Assembly: GCA_028117185.1 (NCBI GenBank)
Contig: JAOHHD010000005.1
Coordinates: 3,594-67,593, forward strand
Direction of reading: 5' to 3'
Origin: Luminiphilus sp.
GTDB lineage: Bacteria; Pseudomonadota; Gammaproteobacteria; Pseudomonadales; Halieaceae
DNA: 64,000 nt
Positions 26,827 through 35,599 of this stretch are shown piece after piece; position 1 is the stretch's first letter, and every line of letters begins with the position of its first letter. The notes beneath the pieces were generated by a model, which worked only from the letters and a program-made list of their open reading frames with translations, was not told the origin of the DNA and made no database searches. The translations under genes were made by a program, and so were the position numbers.

Positions 26827-28026
26827 TTATGAGGCTGTGCCGTCGATTTCCTGATAGTAAGCCATCAGAATCTCTGCTACTTCTGGTCGGGAGAACTCGG
26901 GGGGTGGGGCTATGCCTTGGCCCAACATCTCGCGCACCTTGGTACCCGAAAGTAATACGAAGTCCTCAGGACTGTGGTCAGGCGCATCACGCATCATCAC
27001 AACGCGATCTAATTTCTTACTGAAAGCCGTGTGGTCAGCGCGGTAGATCTCCAGCGCCAATGCGTCTTCAGGTACAGCCTCGTCAAAGATGGTTTGCGCA
27101 TCGAAGCCACCGTAATAGGCACCAACGCCTGCGTGGTCACGGCCCACAATCAGGTGCGTGCAGCCCGCGTTCTGCCTGAATACCGCGTGCAGCACCGCCT
27201 CGCGGGGCCCAGCATAAAGCATGTCAAAGCCATAGCCCGTGACCATCACGCTGTTGGGTGGGAAGTACAGGTCCACCATCTTGCGAATCGAGGCATCGCG
27301 AACATCTGCGGGGATGTCGCCGGGCTTTAGCTTGCCAAGCAACATATGAATTAGCACACCATCGGCGGAAAGATCCTCCATGGCCATTCGGCAAAGCTCT
27401 TCGTGCGCGCGGTGCATGGGGTTTCGGGTTTGGAAGGCGACCACACGCTCCCAGCCACGCTCGGCAATCTCGCTCCGAATCGCCATCGCGGTGCGGAAGG
27501 TATCGGGGAAGTCTTCCTCAAAGTACGAGTAGTTGATTACTTCAATCGGTCCTGAGATCAGAGTGCGGCCCTGCGCAGTGAAGGCCGCTACACCGGGGTG
27601 CTCGGGGTCATCGGTGCGGAAGACGTTGTCGAGAATGATCGTGACGTCATCATCTGAGAGGGTTTCGATGGCCTCGACTGTTATCACCGCCAGCAGAGGA
27701 TGGCCTTCACGGTTGGGGTCGGTGAGTGCGAGACGCTGGCCGACCTCTACCGGGCAGCTCTGAGCCAGATTGACCACCGGTACGGGCCAGAACAGGCCCT
27801 CAGCTGTGCGCATCGTCTCAGCAACTGATAACGCGTCGGCACGATTCATATAGCCGCTCAAGGGCGTGAAGTAGCCCGCACCCATCATGACCGCATTGGC
27901 CGCAGCGGCCGAGCTCATCATCAGGGAGGGGAGGGTCAGTGCCTCGGCTTCAAGTTCGGCGCGCCGGGCGTCATCGACAATCAGGGGGCGCAGCTCATTG
28001 GCGCCGTGGGGTGCAATCAATGCCAT
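26827..28026 (-). CDS. sat: Sulfate adenylyltransferase (ATP sulfurylase), single-chain Sat type
   Basis: It makes adenosine 5'-phosphosulfate from ATP and sulfate. The 399-residue protein is the homooligomeric type, not CysDN. It has the nucleotide-binding Q199-T-R-N-P-M-H-R-A-H208 (Q-x-R-N-P-x-H-x-x-H) and later V-G-R-D-H-A-G-V-G. It starts 24 bp after cysC, so APS is passed on to APS kinase. Sat of this type occurs both in sulfur oxidisers (reverse reaction) and in assimilation; with cysC next to it and no apr/dsr/sox genes in view, sulfate activation to PAPS is the likely role. Confidence 0.95.
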   Translation of the reverse strand: MALIAPHGANELRPLIVDDARRAELEAEALTLPSLMMSSAAAANAVMMGAGYFTPLSGYMNRADALSVAETMRTAEGLFWPVPVVNLAQSCPVEVGQRLALTDPNREGHPLLAVITVEAIETLSDDDVTIILDNVFRTDDPEHPGVAAFTAQGRTLISGPIEVINYSYFEEDFPDTFRTAMAIRSEIAERGWERVVAFQTRNPMHRAHEELCRMAMEDLSADGVLIHMLLGKLKPGDIPADVRDASIRKMVDLYFPPNSVMVTGYGFDMLYAGPREAVLHAVFRQNAGCTHLIVGRDHAGVGAYYGGFDAQTIFDEAVPEDALALEIYRADHTAFSKKLDRVVMMRDAPDHSPEDFVLLSGTKVREMLGQGIAPPPEFSRPEVAEILMAYYQEIDGTAS

Positions 28027-28050
28027 GGTGTCTCTCGTTTAGGGGCTGTG

Positions 28051-28674
28051 TCAGGCGGCTGCAGGAATCAGCCCTTGGGTCTCTAATAGGCCGAGCAGAT
28101 GCTCAACTTCTTCTTCCAGCGACTGTTGGTCGGTATGCAAATGGACTTCTGGCGCTTCGGGGGCTTCGTAGGGGTCATCGATGCCGGTGAAATTCTTGAT
28201 CTCGCCCGCGCGCGCCTTTTTGTACAGCCCCTTCGGGTCGCGCTCTTCTGCCGCCTCGAGGCTGCAGTCGACAAACACTTCGATGAACGGCATGTTATCG
28301 GCCTCATGCAACTCGCGCACGATCTGCCGATCCACTCGATACGGGCTGATAAAGCTACTCAGCACGATCACACCACCATCCACAAACAATTTGGAGACTT
28401 CGCCTACCCGGCGAATGTTCTCGGCGCGGTCTTCGGCACTGAAGCCCAGGTTTTTGTTGATGCCGAGACGAATATTGTCACCATCGAGGCGATACACCAG
28501 CACACCACGCTGGTAGAGCGCCTGCTCCAGCGCAACAGCAATTGTGCTCTTGCCCGAACCCGACAGACCGGTGAACCAGAGCGTCGCTCCGCTGTGTCCC
28601 AATAGCTTGGCGCGGTCAGGGCGGTTGATCTCACCGCCGTGCCAGTGCACGTTGGTGGCTTTTTGCTCGGTCAT
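28051..28674 (-). CDS. cysC: Adenylyl-sulfate (APS) kinase
   Basis: It phosphorylates APS to PAPS, the donor for assimilation and for sulfotransferases. A 207-residue single-domain enzyme with Walker A G36-L-S-G-S-G-K-S43-T, D-G-D-N-I-R in the substrate loop, and F-I-S-P-Y-R followed by E-V-F-V-D-C. The ATG at 28674 gives the family start (W-H-G-G-E-I-N-R-x-x-R); the frame extends to 28776 without support. The first gene of cysC-sat-M48. Confidence 0.95.
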   Translation of the reverse strand: MTEQKATNVHWHGGEINRPDRAKLLGHSGATLWFTGLSGSGKSTIAVALEQALYQRGVLVYRLDGDNIRLGINKNLGFSAEDRAENIRRVGEVSKLFVDGGVIVLSSFISPYRVDRQIVRELHEADNMPFIEVFVDCSLEAAEERDPKGLYKKARAGEIKNFTGIDDPYEAPEAPEVHLHTDQQSLEEEVEHLLGLLETQGLIPAAA

Positions 28675-29027
28675 GGGGAGTGGTCCTTGTCGAAGAGGCG
28701 GCATTGTACGCGCTGATGCCCATCCTATAAAGGGCGCGATAGAAGCCTTTTGCCGATGGCCTTGTCGCGGCGACATCTCGAATGTCGGGGACGCTGGATC
28801 GAGTCAGTGTTGATGGACGTGGCTGACACGGCGTGCCGCTGATTGCGAATGCGAAAATAGTGATGACGGACTAGCCGCGGTCAGATAGCCGCCGACTCGC
28901 GCGGTGAGATAGCCATTTCGCGATTGACGTTGTTGTGTCGCCATGGCGATAACGTCAGGGAGGCAAATGGGCAGGTCGCGATTCTATAATGAGGTCGGCA
29001 ACTTGGCCTGGTTCTTCTAGCATGAGA
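28675..29027. other. Intergenic region between the SLC13 transporter and cysC
   Basis: 353 bp without a gene. It contains a near-identical 15-bp direct repeat, CGCGGT(C/G)AGATAGCC, at 28876-28890 and 28900-28914 (24-bp period), which could be an operator but matches nothing I know. The promoter of cysC should lie here. Confidence 0.5.
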
Positions 29028-30812
29028 TCAGAGTGGCCAGACGATGACGATCATTGGAATAGATGTCGCGACCACCAATAACTCAAGGGGCAGACCCATG
29101 CGCCAATAATCGCCAAATTGGTATCCGCCAGGCCCCATGATGAGGGTATTATTTTTATGGCCAATGGGAGTGAGGAACGCGCAGGAGGCCGCTACTGCAA
29201 CAGCCATCAAGAAAGGGTCAGGGCTGACGCCTAGTTGCTGGGCAACATCTAGTGCGATCGGCGCGGCAATTAAAGCGGTTGCCACATTATTGAGTACATC
29301 AGACAACGTCATAGTGACTAACATCAAAGCGGCGAGGATGAACATGACGGGCCAGCCTGCTGTGCCAGCTAAAAAAAGATCCGCGAGCAACTGGGTGCCG
29401 CCACTGGCCTCAAGTGCGACGCTGATAGGAATCATGGCGCCGAGCAGAACGATCACTGGCCACTCGATAGACTCGTAGACTTGTGACAAGGGAACAATAT
29501 CCAAAACCACGTAAAGCACAGCGACGCAGCCCAGAGCCATAGGCAAGTACATTAATTCGAGGCTGGCTAAACCAATGGCGCCTGCGAAAATGAGGATCGC
29601 CTGCCACGCTTTATCACGTTGGATGACGTCTAGACCGCGGGGCGCCAATGGCAAGCAGCCGAGCCACTCTATGACGTCGTCGAGGGTGTCCTCGGGACCC
29701 AGCAGGAGTAATAGATCGCCGGCTTCGATCTTCGTCTCACGCAGCCGGTCACGCAGTTTGCGACCATTGCGCGAAATACCGAGCAAGATGACGCCTCTAC
29801 CGTATCGGAGGCGAAGGGCTGACGCGGATCGGCCTACCAGTCGAGCCGTCTGTGGCACCGCGACTTCGCGCATGACGGTCGTGCCCGATAACGCTTTGGA
29901 TGGTCGATCGGAGTCGGCATAGCTTAGGCTCACCGCACCGGCAAACGTATCGATGGCGTCAGGGCCACCCTCGACCACAATCCGATCTTCTGCCAAGAGC
30001 ATTTCGTGTGCGGCCATACCTGGCAGACGATTACCACCGCGGATGAGCCCCAAAATCTGGACGCCACACTCGTCAGCCTCTTTATCCAGATCTCGCAATC
30101 GTTGATCCACGACTTTGGCGTCACCCGGAACTCTGAGTTCCACCAGATAGCGTTCGAGTTCCTCGGCGGCTGAGGGTCGTTTGGTATGACTACGCTCATG
30201 GGGAATAAGTCGCCAACCGATCAGTGCCACATACGCGATGCCGACCAAGGCGACGACTAAACCGACAGGCGCAAAATCAAACATCGTATAGGGTTCGCCA
30301 AGCGCCTCCTGGCGAAAAGTGGCAATGACAATATTAGGGGGTGTGCCGATCAGGGTAATCATGCCACCCAAGATCGAAGCAAAAGACAGTGGCATGAGGG
30401 TTAGTCTTGGACTGCGCTCAGCTTTATCTGCAGCCTGCAGATCGATAGGCATGAGTAATGCGAGCGCGGCGACGTTGTTCATGATGGCTGAAAGAGCGGC
30501 TGAGACGCCAGCCATCACGGAAATATGCCGTCCAATACTCCGAGTGCTATCGAGCAGGGCACTGGCCATAAATTCAATGGCGCCTGACAGATACAGGCCC
30601 CGACTGATGATCAGCACGAGGGCAATGATAATGACCGCAGGATGGCCAAATCCCGAGAAGGCTTCGTCAACCGAAACAGCGCCGATAAGGTAGGCCACTA
30701 ATAATGCGGCGAAGGCCACGAGGTCGTAACGATAGCGTCCCCATATTAAAAAAATAAAGAGCGTGCCAATCAGTGTGAACAAGAGTCCCTGTTGTAGCGT
30801 GATAGCCTGCAT
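29028..30812 (-). CDS. SLC13/DASS family transporter with RCK_C (TrkA_C) domains, probable sulfate permease
   Basis: A 594-residue inner-membrane protein. An N-terminal block of helices holds S-I-L-G-G-M-I-T-L-I-G-T-P-P-N-I-V (the DASS S-N-T-type site). Two cytoplasmic RCK_C-like domains follow (about residues 210-380, each with an L-x-x-G-D-x-L/R-I-V-V pattern), then a second helix block with L-T-P-I-G-H-K-N-N-T-L-I. This architecture is that of bacterial sulfate/organic anion transporters. The position upstream of cysC-sat on the same strand favours sulfate. It starts nine bases after the Rieske gene stop, so it is co-transcribed with it. Confidence 0.87.
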   Translation of the reverse strand: MQAITLQQGLLFTLIGTLFIFLIWGRYRYDLVAFAALLVAYLIGAVSVDEAFSGFGHPAVIIIALVLIISRGLYLSGAIEFMASALLDSTRSIGRHISVMAGVSAALSAIMNNVAALALLMPIDLQAADKAERSPRLTLMPLSFASILGGMITLIGTPPNIVIATFRQEALGEPYTMFDFAPVGLVVALVGIAYVALIGWRLIPHERSHTKRPSAAEELERYLVELRVPGDAKVVDQRLRDLDKEADECGVQILGLIRGGNRLPGMAAHEMLLAEDRIVVEGGPDAIDTFAGAVSLSYADSDRPSKALSGTTVMREVAVPQTARLVGRSASALRLRYGRGVILLGISRNGRKLRDRLRETKIEAGDLLLLLGPEDTLDDVIEWLGCLPLAPRGLDVIQRDKAWQAILIFAGAIGLASLELMYLPMALGCVAVLYVVLDIVPLSQVYESIEWPVIVLLGAMIPISVALEASGGTQLLADLFLAGTAGWPVMFILAALMLVTMTLSDVLNNVATALIAAPIALDVAQQLGVSPDPFLMAVAVAASCAFLTPIGHKNNTLIMGPGGYQFGDYWRMGLPLELLVVATSIPMIVIVWPL

Positions 30813-30821
30813 TGCTCTCGT

Positions 30822-32168
30822 CTAGTCTGCGGATTGATTGATCAGGGTATCAAGTTGCTCGTGGAAGTGACTCACCCGACATTCAAGCTCATTTAGCCGT
30901 GAGCCTTGAAAGCCGGCCGAGTGCATCCCTTTCTGAGCTTGAGCGAGTAGCGACAAATCTTGGTCAATGGTATCAGTCATCGTCGCCTGACCCGATATCA
31001 CGTCGGAGTAATCGAAGGATTCCCGCTCAGGACGACCATTTTTACCTATGTTCTCGGTGGGCTGTCCCTCGAGATTATCGGCGTTCTCGGGCAAACGGTG
31101 CGCTGTGTTGCGGGGAAAGCGTTCAAAAGAAAGTTTGTCGAGGTAGCACTGGTCGGGATCAGTGGCATGAGGGCGCAGTCGCATGAGCCACAGCATCTCG
31201 GGTTGGTAGGTGAGGATAGCATTGGGGAAGACATTGGTTTGAATCACATCGGTGAGCTCTTCATCGGTGAAGTTACTGTAGTAAGACTCTTTGTCCTCCA
31301 GAGCCCGCTTGGCGACCCGAATCGCCGCCTGTATTTCGTCGACCTTGCCCTCGTATTGCGCCGGGTCCAGTCCAAAGGCCTCAAGTTGCATGGTGAGCAG
31401 ATCAGTGGGTTTGTCGGGGGTCGAAAACAGGGAGTCGGTCTTGGCGCCGGGCACCCACACCCGGGTGTGGCCGCCCTCATAGCACTCGCTCAATGATTCG
31501 GTGCAGTCGACAAAGCGTCGGTGCTGGGGGTGCAGGTAGTGCACGTGGTAGAGCTCACTGAAGTTATCAACTACAGCCTTCCAGTTGCAGTTGATCGATA
31601 CGGTCTGATCTTGCACCAGCGTCAGGTTTTCAAACTCGTAGTGCGCCATGATCGGAATCATGTCTTTTAAAAAATCATCGAGCGGCTCGGCCTCGTGGTC
31701 GAGGTTAATCCAATAGAAACCGAGCGCCTCTTCGCAGCGCACCTTGGGCAGGCAAATGCTCCCTATGGGTAATCCCTCCTGAAACCCTTCCTGATGCGGG
31801 GCATAGATCAGGTCGCCATCAGTGCCGTAGCGCCAGCTGTGGTAGGGACAGCGGAAATGCTCGGTATTGCCTGCATGATCATCGACCAGGCGCACCCCGC
31901 GGTGCTGGCAGACGTTGTAAAAGGCTTGCACCGCGCCCTCGCCGTTACAGGTGAGCAACAGACTCTCCGGGCCTATATCGAACACCACATAGTCCCCGGG
32001 TCCGGCGAGGTCAGACACATGCACAGCGGCAATCCAGCTTTTGGCCCAAATGGCGTGCCACTCACGAGCATGCCAATCTGTGCTGATGTAACGCGCTTTC
32101 GAGAAATTCTTGATGCTGCCGCTATAGGCGTCTCTGCCTTGCTGGTTGAGTGGCTGCTTCGTGTTCAT
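30822..32168 (-). CDS. Rieske non-haem iron oxygenase, alpha subunit
   Basis: A 448-residue ring-hydroxylating-type oxygenase. Rieske 2Fe-2S ligands are C87-Q-H89 and C107-P-Y-H110-S-W. The catalytic iron site follows in N-F-S-E-L-Y-H208-V-H-Y-L-H213. The start at 32168 (behind GGAG) is preferred to 32228. Members of this family attack aromatic rings but also N-methyl compounds and sterols. No ferredoxin or reductase gene is adjacent; the next gene in the operon is a sulfate-type transporter, so a sulfonated or sulfated substrate is a possibility, not more. Confidence 0.88.
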   Translation of the reverse strand: MNTKQPLNQQGRDAYSGSIKNFSKARYISTDWHAREWHAIWAKSWIAAVHVSDLAGPGDYVVFDIGPESLLLTCNGEGAVQAFYNVCQHRGVRLVDDHAGNTEHFRCPYHSWRYGTDGDLIYAPHQEGFQEGLPIGSICLPKVRCEEALGFYWINLDHEAEPLDDFLKDMIPIMAHYEFENLTLVQDQTVSINCNWKAVVDNFSELYHVHYLHPQHRRFVDCTESLSECYEGGHTRVWVPGAKTDSLFSTPDKPTDLLTMQLEAFGLDPAQYEGKVDEIQAAIRVAKRALEDKESYYSNFTDEELTDVIQTNVFPNAILTYQPEMLWLMRLRPHATDPDQCYLDKLSFERFPRNTAHRLPENADNLEGQPTENIGKNGRPERESFDYSDVISGQATMTDTIDQDLSLLAQAQKGMHSAGFQGSRLNELECRVSHFHEQLDTLINQSAD

Positions 32169-32437
32169 ATCCTGTACTCCGACCACACCCCTAAATCTGG
32201 CCTCTAGTCTACTTTTTTCGCGCCGCATTTGCGCGGCACTGACTCTGCGAGTAGGCTCTAGTATCGCGCTTCCAGTTTTGTAACGCCCGCGTCAATCATT
32301 GATGCTAGGTCACGTTTGGCTGGAAGCCGCTATGCTGCAGCGCGCAGTGAGGCTCGGCCCATAAACTGGTGCGTGGGGCGGCCTATGCAGTGTGGAGATC
32401 TGGACCACTCGGGTCCTTGTTAGCGGAGCGACCGGAA

Positions 32438-33445
32438 ATGACGCTTAATCTTCATCCACCTCATCTTTTATTTTTGGGGGATATCAAGAATCCTTTGGAC
32501 GCCAAAACAGCGATGGGCGTTTTGGCGTGGCGTCCGGAGCACTGTATAGGGCAGTTCCGACTGCCCGGCTGCCAAGTCGATCTGGGACTGCCAGATCTCA
32601 ACCCCGCGGAAGCCTTTAATGCGGGCGCGAGAAGCCTCCTGATTGGCGTCGCTCCGGTTGGTGGTGAGATCGCGCCTAGGTGGCTGGAGTCGATTCGCCT
32701 CTCATTAAACAGTGGTCTGTCTGTCGTGAGTGGGTTGCATCAAACATTGGCCGCTGCACCGGGGTTGCAATCGCTTGCTGACGAAAAGCGGTTGGCCTTG
32801 GTCGACGTCAGGGTGCCCCCTGATTTCCAACAAGTTGCCTCGGGCCGGAAACGAACAGGCAAAAGGTTGCTGACTGTTGGCACAGATTGCTGCGTGGGTA
32901 AAAAGTACACGGCATTAGCGGTGTGGAAAGCGCTTGCCAACCACGGGGTGGACACCACGTTTCGTGCAACCGGTCAGACTGGCATTATGATCGCGGGCGC
33001 GGGCGTTCCAGTGGATGCGGTCGTATCAGATTTTTTAGCAGGCGTGTGTGAGCACTTGACACCAGATGCCCATGAAGATCATTGGGATATTATCGAGGGT
33101 CAGGGGTCTTTATTTCATCCCGCATACGCACCCGTTACGCTGGGCCTGCTGCATGGCAGCCAGCCCGATTTACTGCTGCTTTGTCATGATCCGGAGCGGC
33201 TGGCCATCGACGACTTTGAGGGTTATCCGATACCTGCACTTAGCGACAGTATTCGCCGTTACGAAGAGGCTGCGAGGCTCACTAACCCCGCAGCTAAGGT
33301 GGCGGGGATCAGTCTGATCACTGCCAGAATTGATGCAAACAGAGCCGATGATATCTGTGCTCAAATCACCGAGTCGACAGGCTTGCCCTGCTTCGACCCG
33401 CTTAAAAATGCGATTGACGCGATAGTGTTGGATCTCATTGCTTAG
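32438..33445 (+). CDS. dgcN: DUF1611 family protein, probable D-glutamate N-acetyltransferase DgcN
   Basis: A 335-residue protein of the DUF1611 family. It has an N-terminal Rossmann-like domain (H-L-L-F-L-G-D-I-K-N-P-L-D-A-K-T-A) and a P-loop-like V-G148-T-D-C-C-V-G-K-K-Y-T158, then E-G-Q-G-S-L-F-H-P-A-Y and L-C-H-D-P. DgcN is reported to acetylate D-glutamate as the first step of a marine D-glutamate pathway, with DgcA next to it, exactly as here (9 bp apart). The ATG at 32438 follows GGAG; an upstream in-frame start at 32369 adds an unlikely leader. Function is by family and context. Confidence 0.8.
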   Translation: MTLNLHPPHLLFLGDIKNPLDAKTAMGVLAWRPEHCIGQFRLPGCQVDLGLPDLNPAEAFNAGARSLLIGVAPVGGEIAPRWLESIRLSLNSGLSVVSGLHQTLAAAPGLQSLADEKRLALVDVRVPPDFQQVASGRKRTGKRLLTVGTDCCVGKKYTALAVWKALANHGVDTTFRATGQTGIMIAGAGVPVDAVVSDFLAGVCEHLTPDAHEDHWDIIEGQGSLFHPAYAPVTLGLLHGSQPDLLLLCHDPERLAIDDFEGYPIPALSDSIRRYEEAARLTNPAAKVAGISLITARIDANRADDICAQITESTGLPCFDPLKNAIDAIVLDLIA

Positions 33446-33454
33446 GCGTCTGCT

Positions 33455-34453
33455 ATGAATCTGAAACTAGCATTGGACCTGGAACTGAAACTGGAACCAA
33501 AGGAATGGCGTCTAAAGGCGCCGTTTATTACGGCTGCGGAGGTGGTTCACGCTATCCAAGTGCTCCATGTGACCTTATCTCAGGCGGGTTTTTGCGGCCG
33601 TTCTGAAACGATGGGTGTTGACTATTTGGGCGAGACAATCGAGAGCATGCAGGCCGAAGTCGCAGCGCTGGGCGCCGCGGCAATTGCGAGCCTCGATGTC
33701 GAGATGCTTCAGCACTTACTGCCACCAGGCGGTAGCCGAAATGGGCTTGACTGCGCGCTGTGGGACCTGCAATCGAAGCAAGCGGGGAGCGGGATCGGCA
33801 CCTTAACCGGTATCTCGTTGGCGCCCGTTCATACCTTATTCACGCTGTCGCTGGATGATCCCGACGCGATGGCGCGGCGGGCCAGTGAACTGCCTCAGCT
33901 CCAGCGACTTAAGCTCAAGCTCGACGCACAGGAGCCATTGGATTGTCTTGAGGCGATCCGAGCGGCGCGGCCCGACGCGCAGCTGGTGATCGACGCCAAT
34001 GGTAGCTGGCAACCTGCATTAATGACGAAATTGGGGGATCATTTGGCGCGTCTTGAGGTGGCCTTACTCGAGCAGCCGCTGCCGATCGATGCGGACCATG
34101 CGCTGGAGAATCTCAATTACCCGGTGCCGCTCTGCGCCGACGAGTCGTGCCAGAGTAGTGCAGACCTCGAGCGTAATGCCGAGCGCTACGATGCCATCAA
34201 CATCAAACTCGATAAATGCGGGGGACTCACGGATGCGTTGGTCATTCGCGATTGGTGCCAGCGCCATGGCAAAAAGGTCATGGTGGGCAACATGTTGGGA
34301 TCGTCTTTGGCGATGGCCCCTGCCTTAGTGGTGGCTCAAGGCGCTGATTTTATCGATTTAGACGGACCGCTTTGGCAGCAAGCCGATGCTGAGCCGCCGC
34401 TGTGTATTCGGAGCGGATGCATCGATCCGCCCCCCTCGGCATTGTGGGGCTGA
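33455..34453 (+). CDS. dgcA: Enolase-superfamily racemase, probable N-acetyl-D-glutamate racemase DgcA
   Basis: A 332-residue protein of the muconate-lactonising/dipeptide epimerase subgroup. Catalytic lysine pair K153-L-K155, metal ligands D180-A-N, E206-Q-P and D229-E-S, and the second-face lysine K251/K254 (N-I-K-L-D-K-C-G-G). Classical annotation would be L-Ala-D/L-Glu epimerase; coupling to the DUF1611 gene favours the DgcA role, inversion of N-acetyl-D-glutamate to the L-form. The leader M-N-L-K-L-A-L-D-L-E-L-K-L-E is a short repetitive stretch, so the true start could be slightly downstream. Confidence 0.82.
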   Translation: MNLKLALDLELKLEPKEWRLKAPFITAAEVVHAIQVLHVTLSQAGFCGRSETMGVDYLGETIESMQAEVAALGAAAIASLDVEMLQHLLPPGGSRNGLDCALWDLQSKQAGSGIGTLTGISLAPVHTLFTLSLDDPDAMARRASELPQLQRLKLKLDAQEPLDCLEAIRAARPDAQLVIDANGSWQPALMTKLGDHLARLEVALLEQPLPIDADHALENLNYPVPLCADESCQSSADLERNAERYDAINIKLDKCGGLTDALVIRDWCQRHGKKVMVGNMLGSSLAMAPALVVAQGADFIDLDGPLWQQADAEPPLCIRSGCIDPPPSALWG

Positions 34454-34481
34454 TTAACTCCCCTGTTTTGCTGCCTAGCTT

Positions 34482-34697
34482 TTGACTATCATGCACGCTT
34501 TTTTTCGGGGCATAGTGGTGCGAGAGCGATCCAAATTGTGCGAGGTGTGTACCGCCGAGACTCCCACGCTTTATCGTTGCCGGGCAAATCGGCTGAAAAA
34601 TTGGCAGTTTTTGTGCAACCGGTGTGTCGAGCGTTTGAAGATGCAGTGCCCCGATAGTTACCAATATGGCGGCACCTGGAAGCGCTTTAGGAAATAG
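34482..34697 (+). CDS. Small zinc-ribbon protein
   Basis: A 71-residue basic protein with two cysteine pairs, C-E-V-C (about 20-23) and C-N-R-C (about 45-48), giving a four-Cys zinc-ribbon. Arg/Lys are abundant, and the C-terminus reads Y-G-G-T-W-K-R-F-R-K, compatible with nucleic-acid binding. It starts 28 bp after dgcA and might share its transcript. The start may be at the second ATG (34491). I do not recognise a named family. Confidence 0.55.
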   Translation: MTIMHAFFRGIVVRERSKLCEVCTAETPTLYRCRANRLKNWQFLCNRCVERLKMQCPDSYQYGGTWKRFRK

Positions 34698-34748
34698 TGC
34701 TGTCCTAACATAGCCCGCGCACTCCTGAAACTTGGTTACACTCCGGAT

Positions 34749-35591
34749 ATGGATTTAATCGTTATGGCACTGCCGGTGTTTCTTTTGCTCATGGTGGCAG
34801 AGGCAACCCTGACCAGCTTGCGCGGGCATAACGTTTACGCCCTCAAAGACTTCGGCGGCTCAATGTCGCAGTTGGCTATTAATATTGTAGTGCGGCTCGC
34901 GATTGGTGGAATACTGATTGCGCTGCACTTTTGGCTATACCAGTTTCGAGTGTTGGAAGTGCCGGCGGGCCCTTGGGGATGGCTCCTCACGTTTTTAGTG
35001 ATTGATTTTGTTTTCTACTGGTATCACCGGGGACAGCATCGGGTGCGGTTTTTGTGGTGTGCCCACGTGGTCCACCATTCCAGTGAACACATGAACCTCG
35101 GCACGGCGCTAAGGCAGTCGCCAACGGGGCCTTTTACCAAGGCCTTGTTCTACTGGCCGCTGCCGTTACTGGGTTTTGATCCATTGGTCATTGTGAGCGC
35201 TGGCACTATCGCAACCATCTATGGTTTTTGGACCCATACCGAAGTCGTCAAAAAACTGTGGGCACCACTAGAGTGGGTATTGGTCACCCCTTCACACCAC
35301 CGCGCGCATCACGGCTCGAACCCCGAGTACATCGATAGGAACTACGGCAATTTTTTGATTATCTGGGATCGATTATTTGGCACTTTTGAGCCCGAGGTGG
35401 CACGGGTACGCTACGGCCTGCTTACCAATATTCATACTTACAACCCGCTGCGTATTGCCTTCGGTGAATGGTTGCAGTTGTTCCGCGATTCTGTGGCCGC
35501 CCGCTCCGTCACCCGTTTAGGGCAGCTGTGGTTGCGGCCGCCTCGAGAACAGTCAGAGGCGCCGTCGATGGCAGGACATCCGAGCCGTTAA
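34749..35591 (+). CDS. Sterol desaturase / fatty acid hydroxylase family membrane protein
   Basis: A 280-residue membrane protein with the eight-histidine di-iron pattern of the family: W-Y-H-R-G-Q-H, H-V-V-H-H-S-S-E-H, and P-S-H-H-R-A-H-H-G, with four or more helices. Such enzymes hydroxylate or desaturate fatty acids, sterols, carotenoids (beta-carotene hydroxylase type) or ether lipids. The substrate is open. It converges with the DUF885 gene, nine bases apart. Confidence 0.87.
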   Translation: MDLIVMALPVFLLLMVAEATLTSLRGHNVYALKDFGGSMSQLAINIVVRLAIGGILIALHFWLYQFRVLEVPAGPWGWLLTFLVIDFVFYWYHRGQHRVRFLWCAHVVHHSSEHMNLGTALRQSPTGPFTKALFYWPLPLLGFDPLVIVSAGTIATIYGFWTHTEVVKKLWAPLEWVLVTPSHHRAHHGSNPEYIDRNYGNFLIIWDRLFGTFEPEVARVRYGLLTNIHTYNPLRIAFGEWLQLFRDSVAARSVTRLGQLWLRPPREQSEAPSMAGHPSR

Positions 35592-35599
35592 ACGCGAGT

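Noticed and set aside
28876..28914. 15-bp direct repeat as a known operator
   Set aside because: The two copies are clear, but they match no binding site I know, so it is recorded only as a description.
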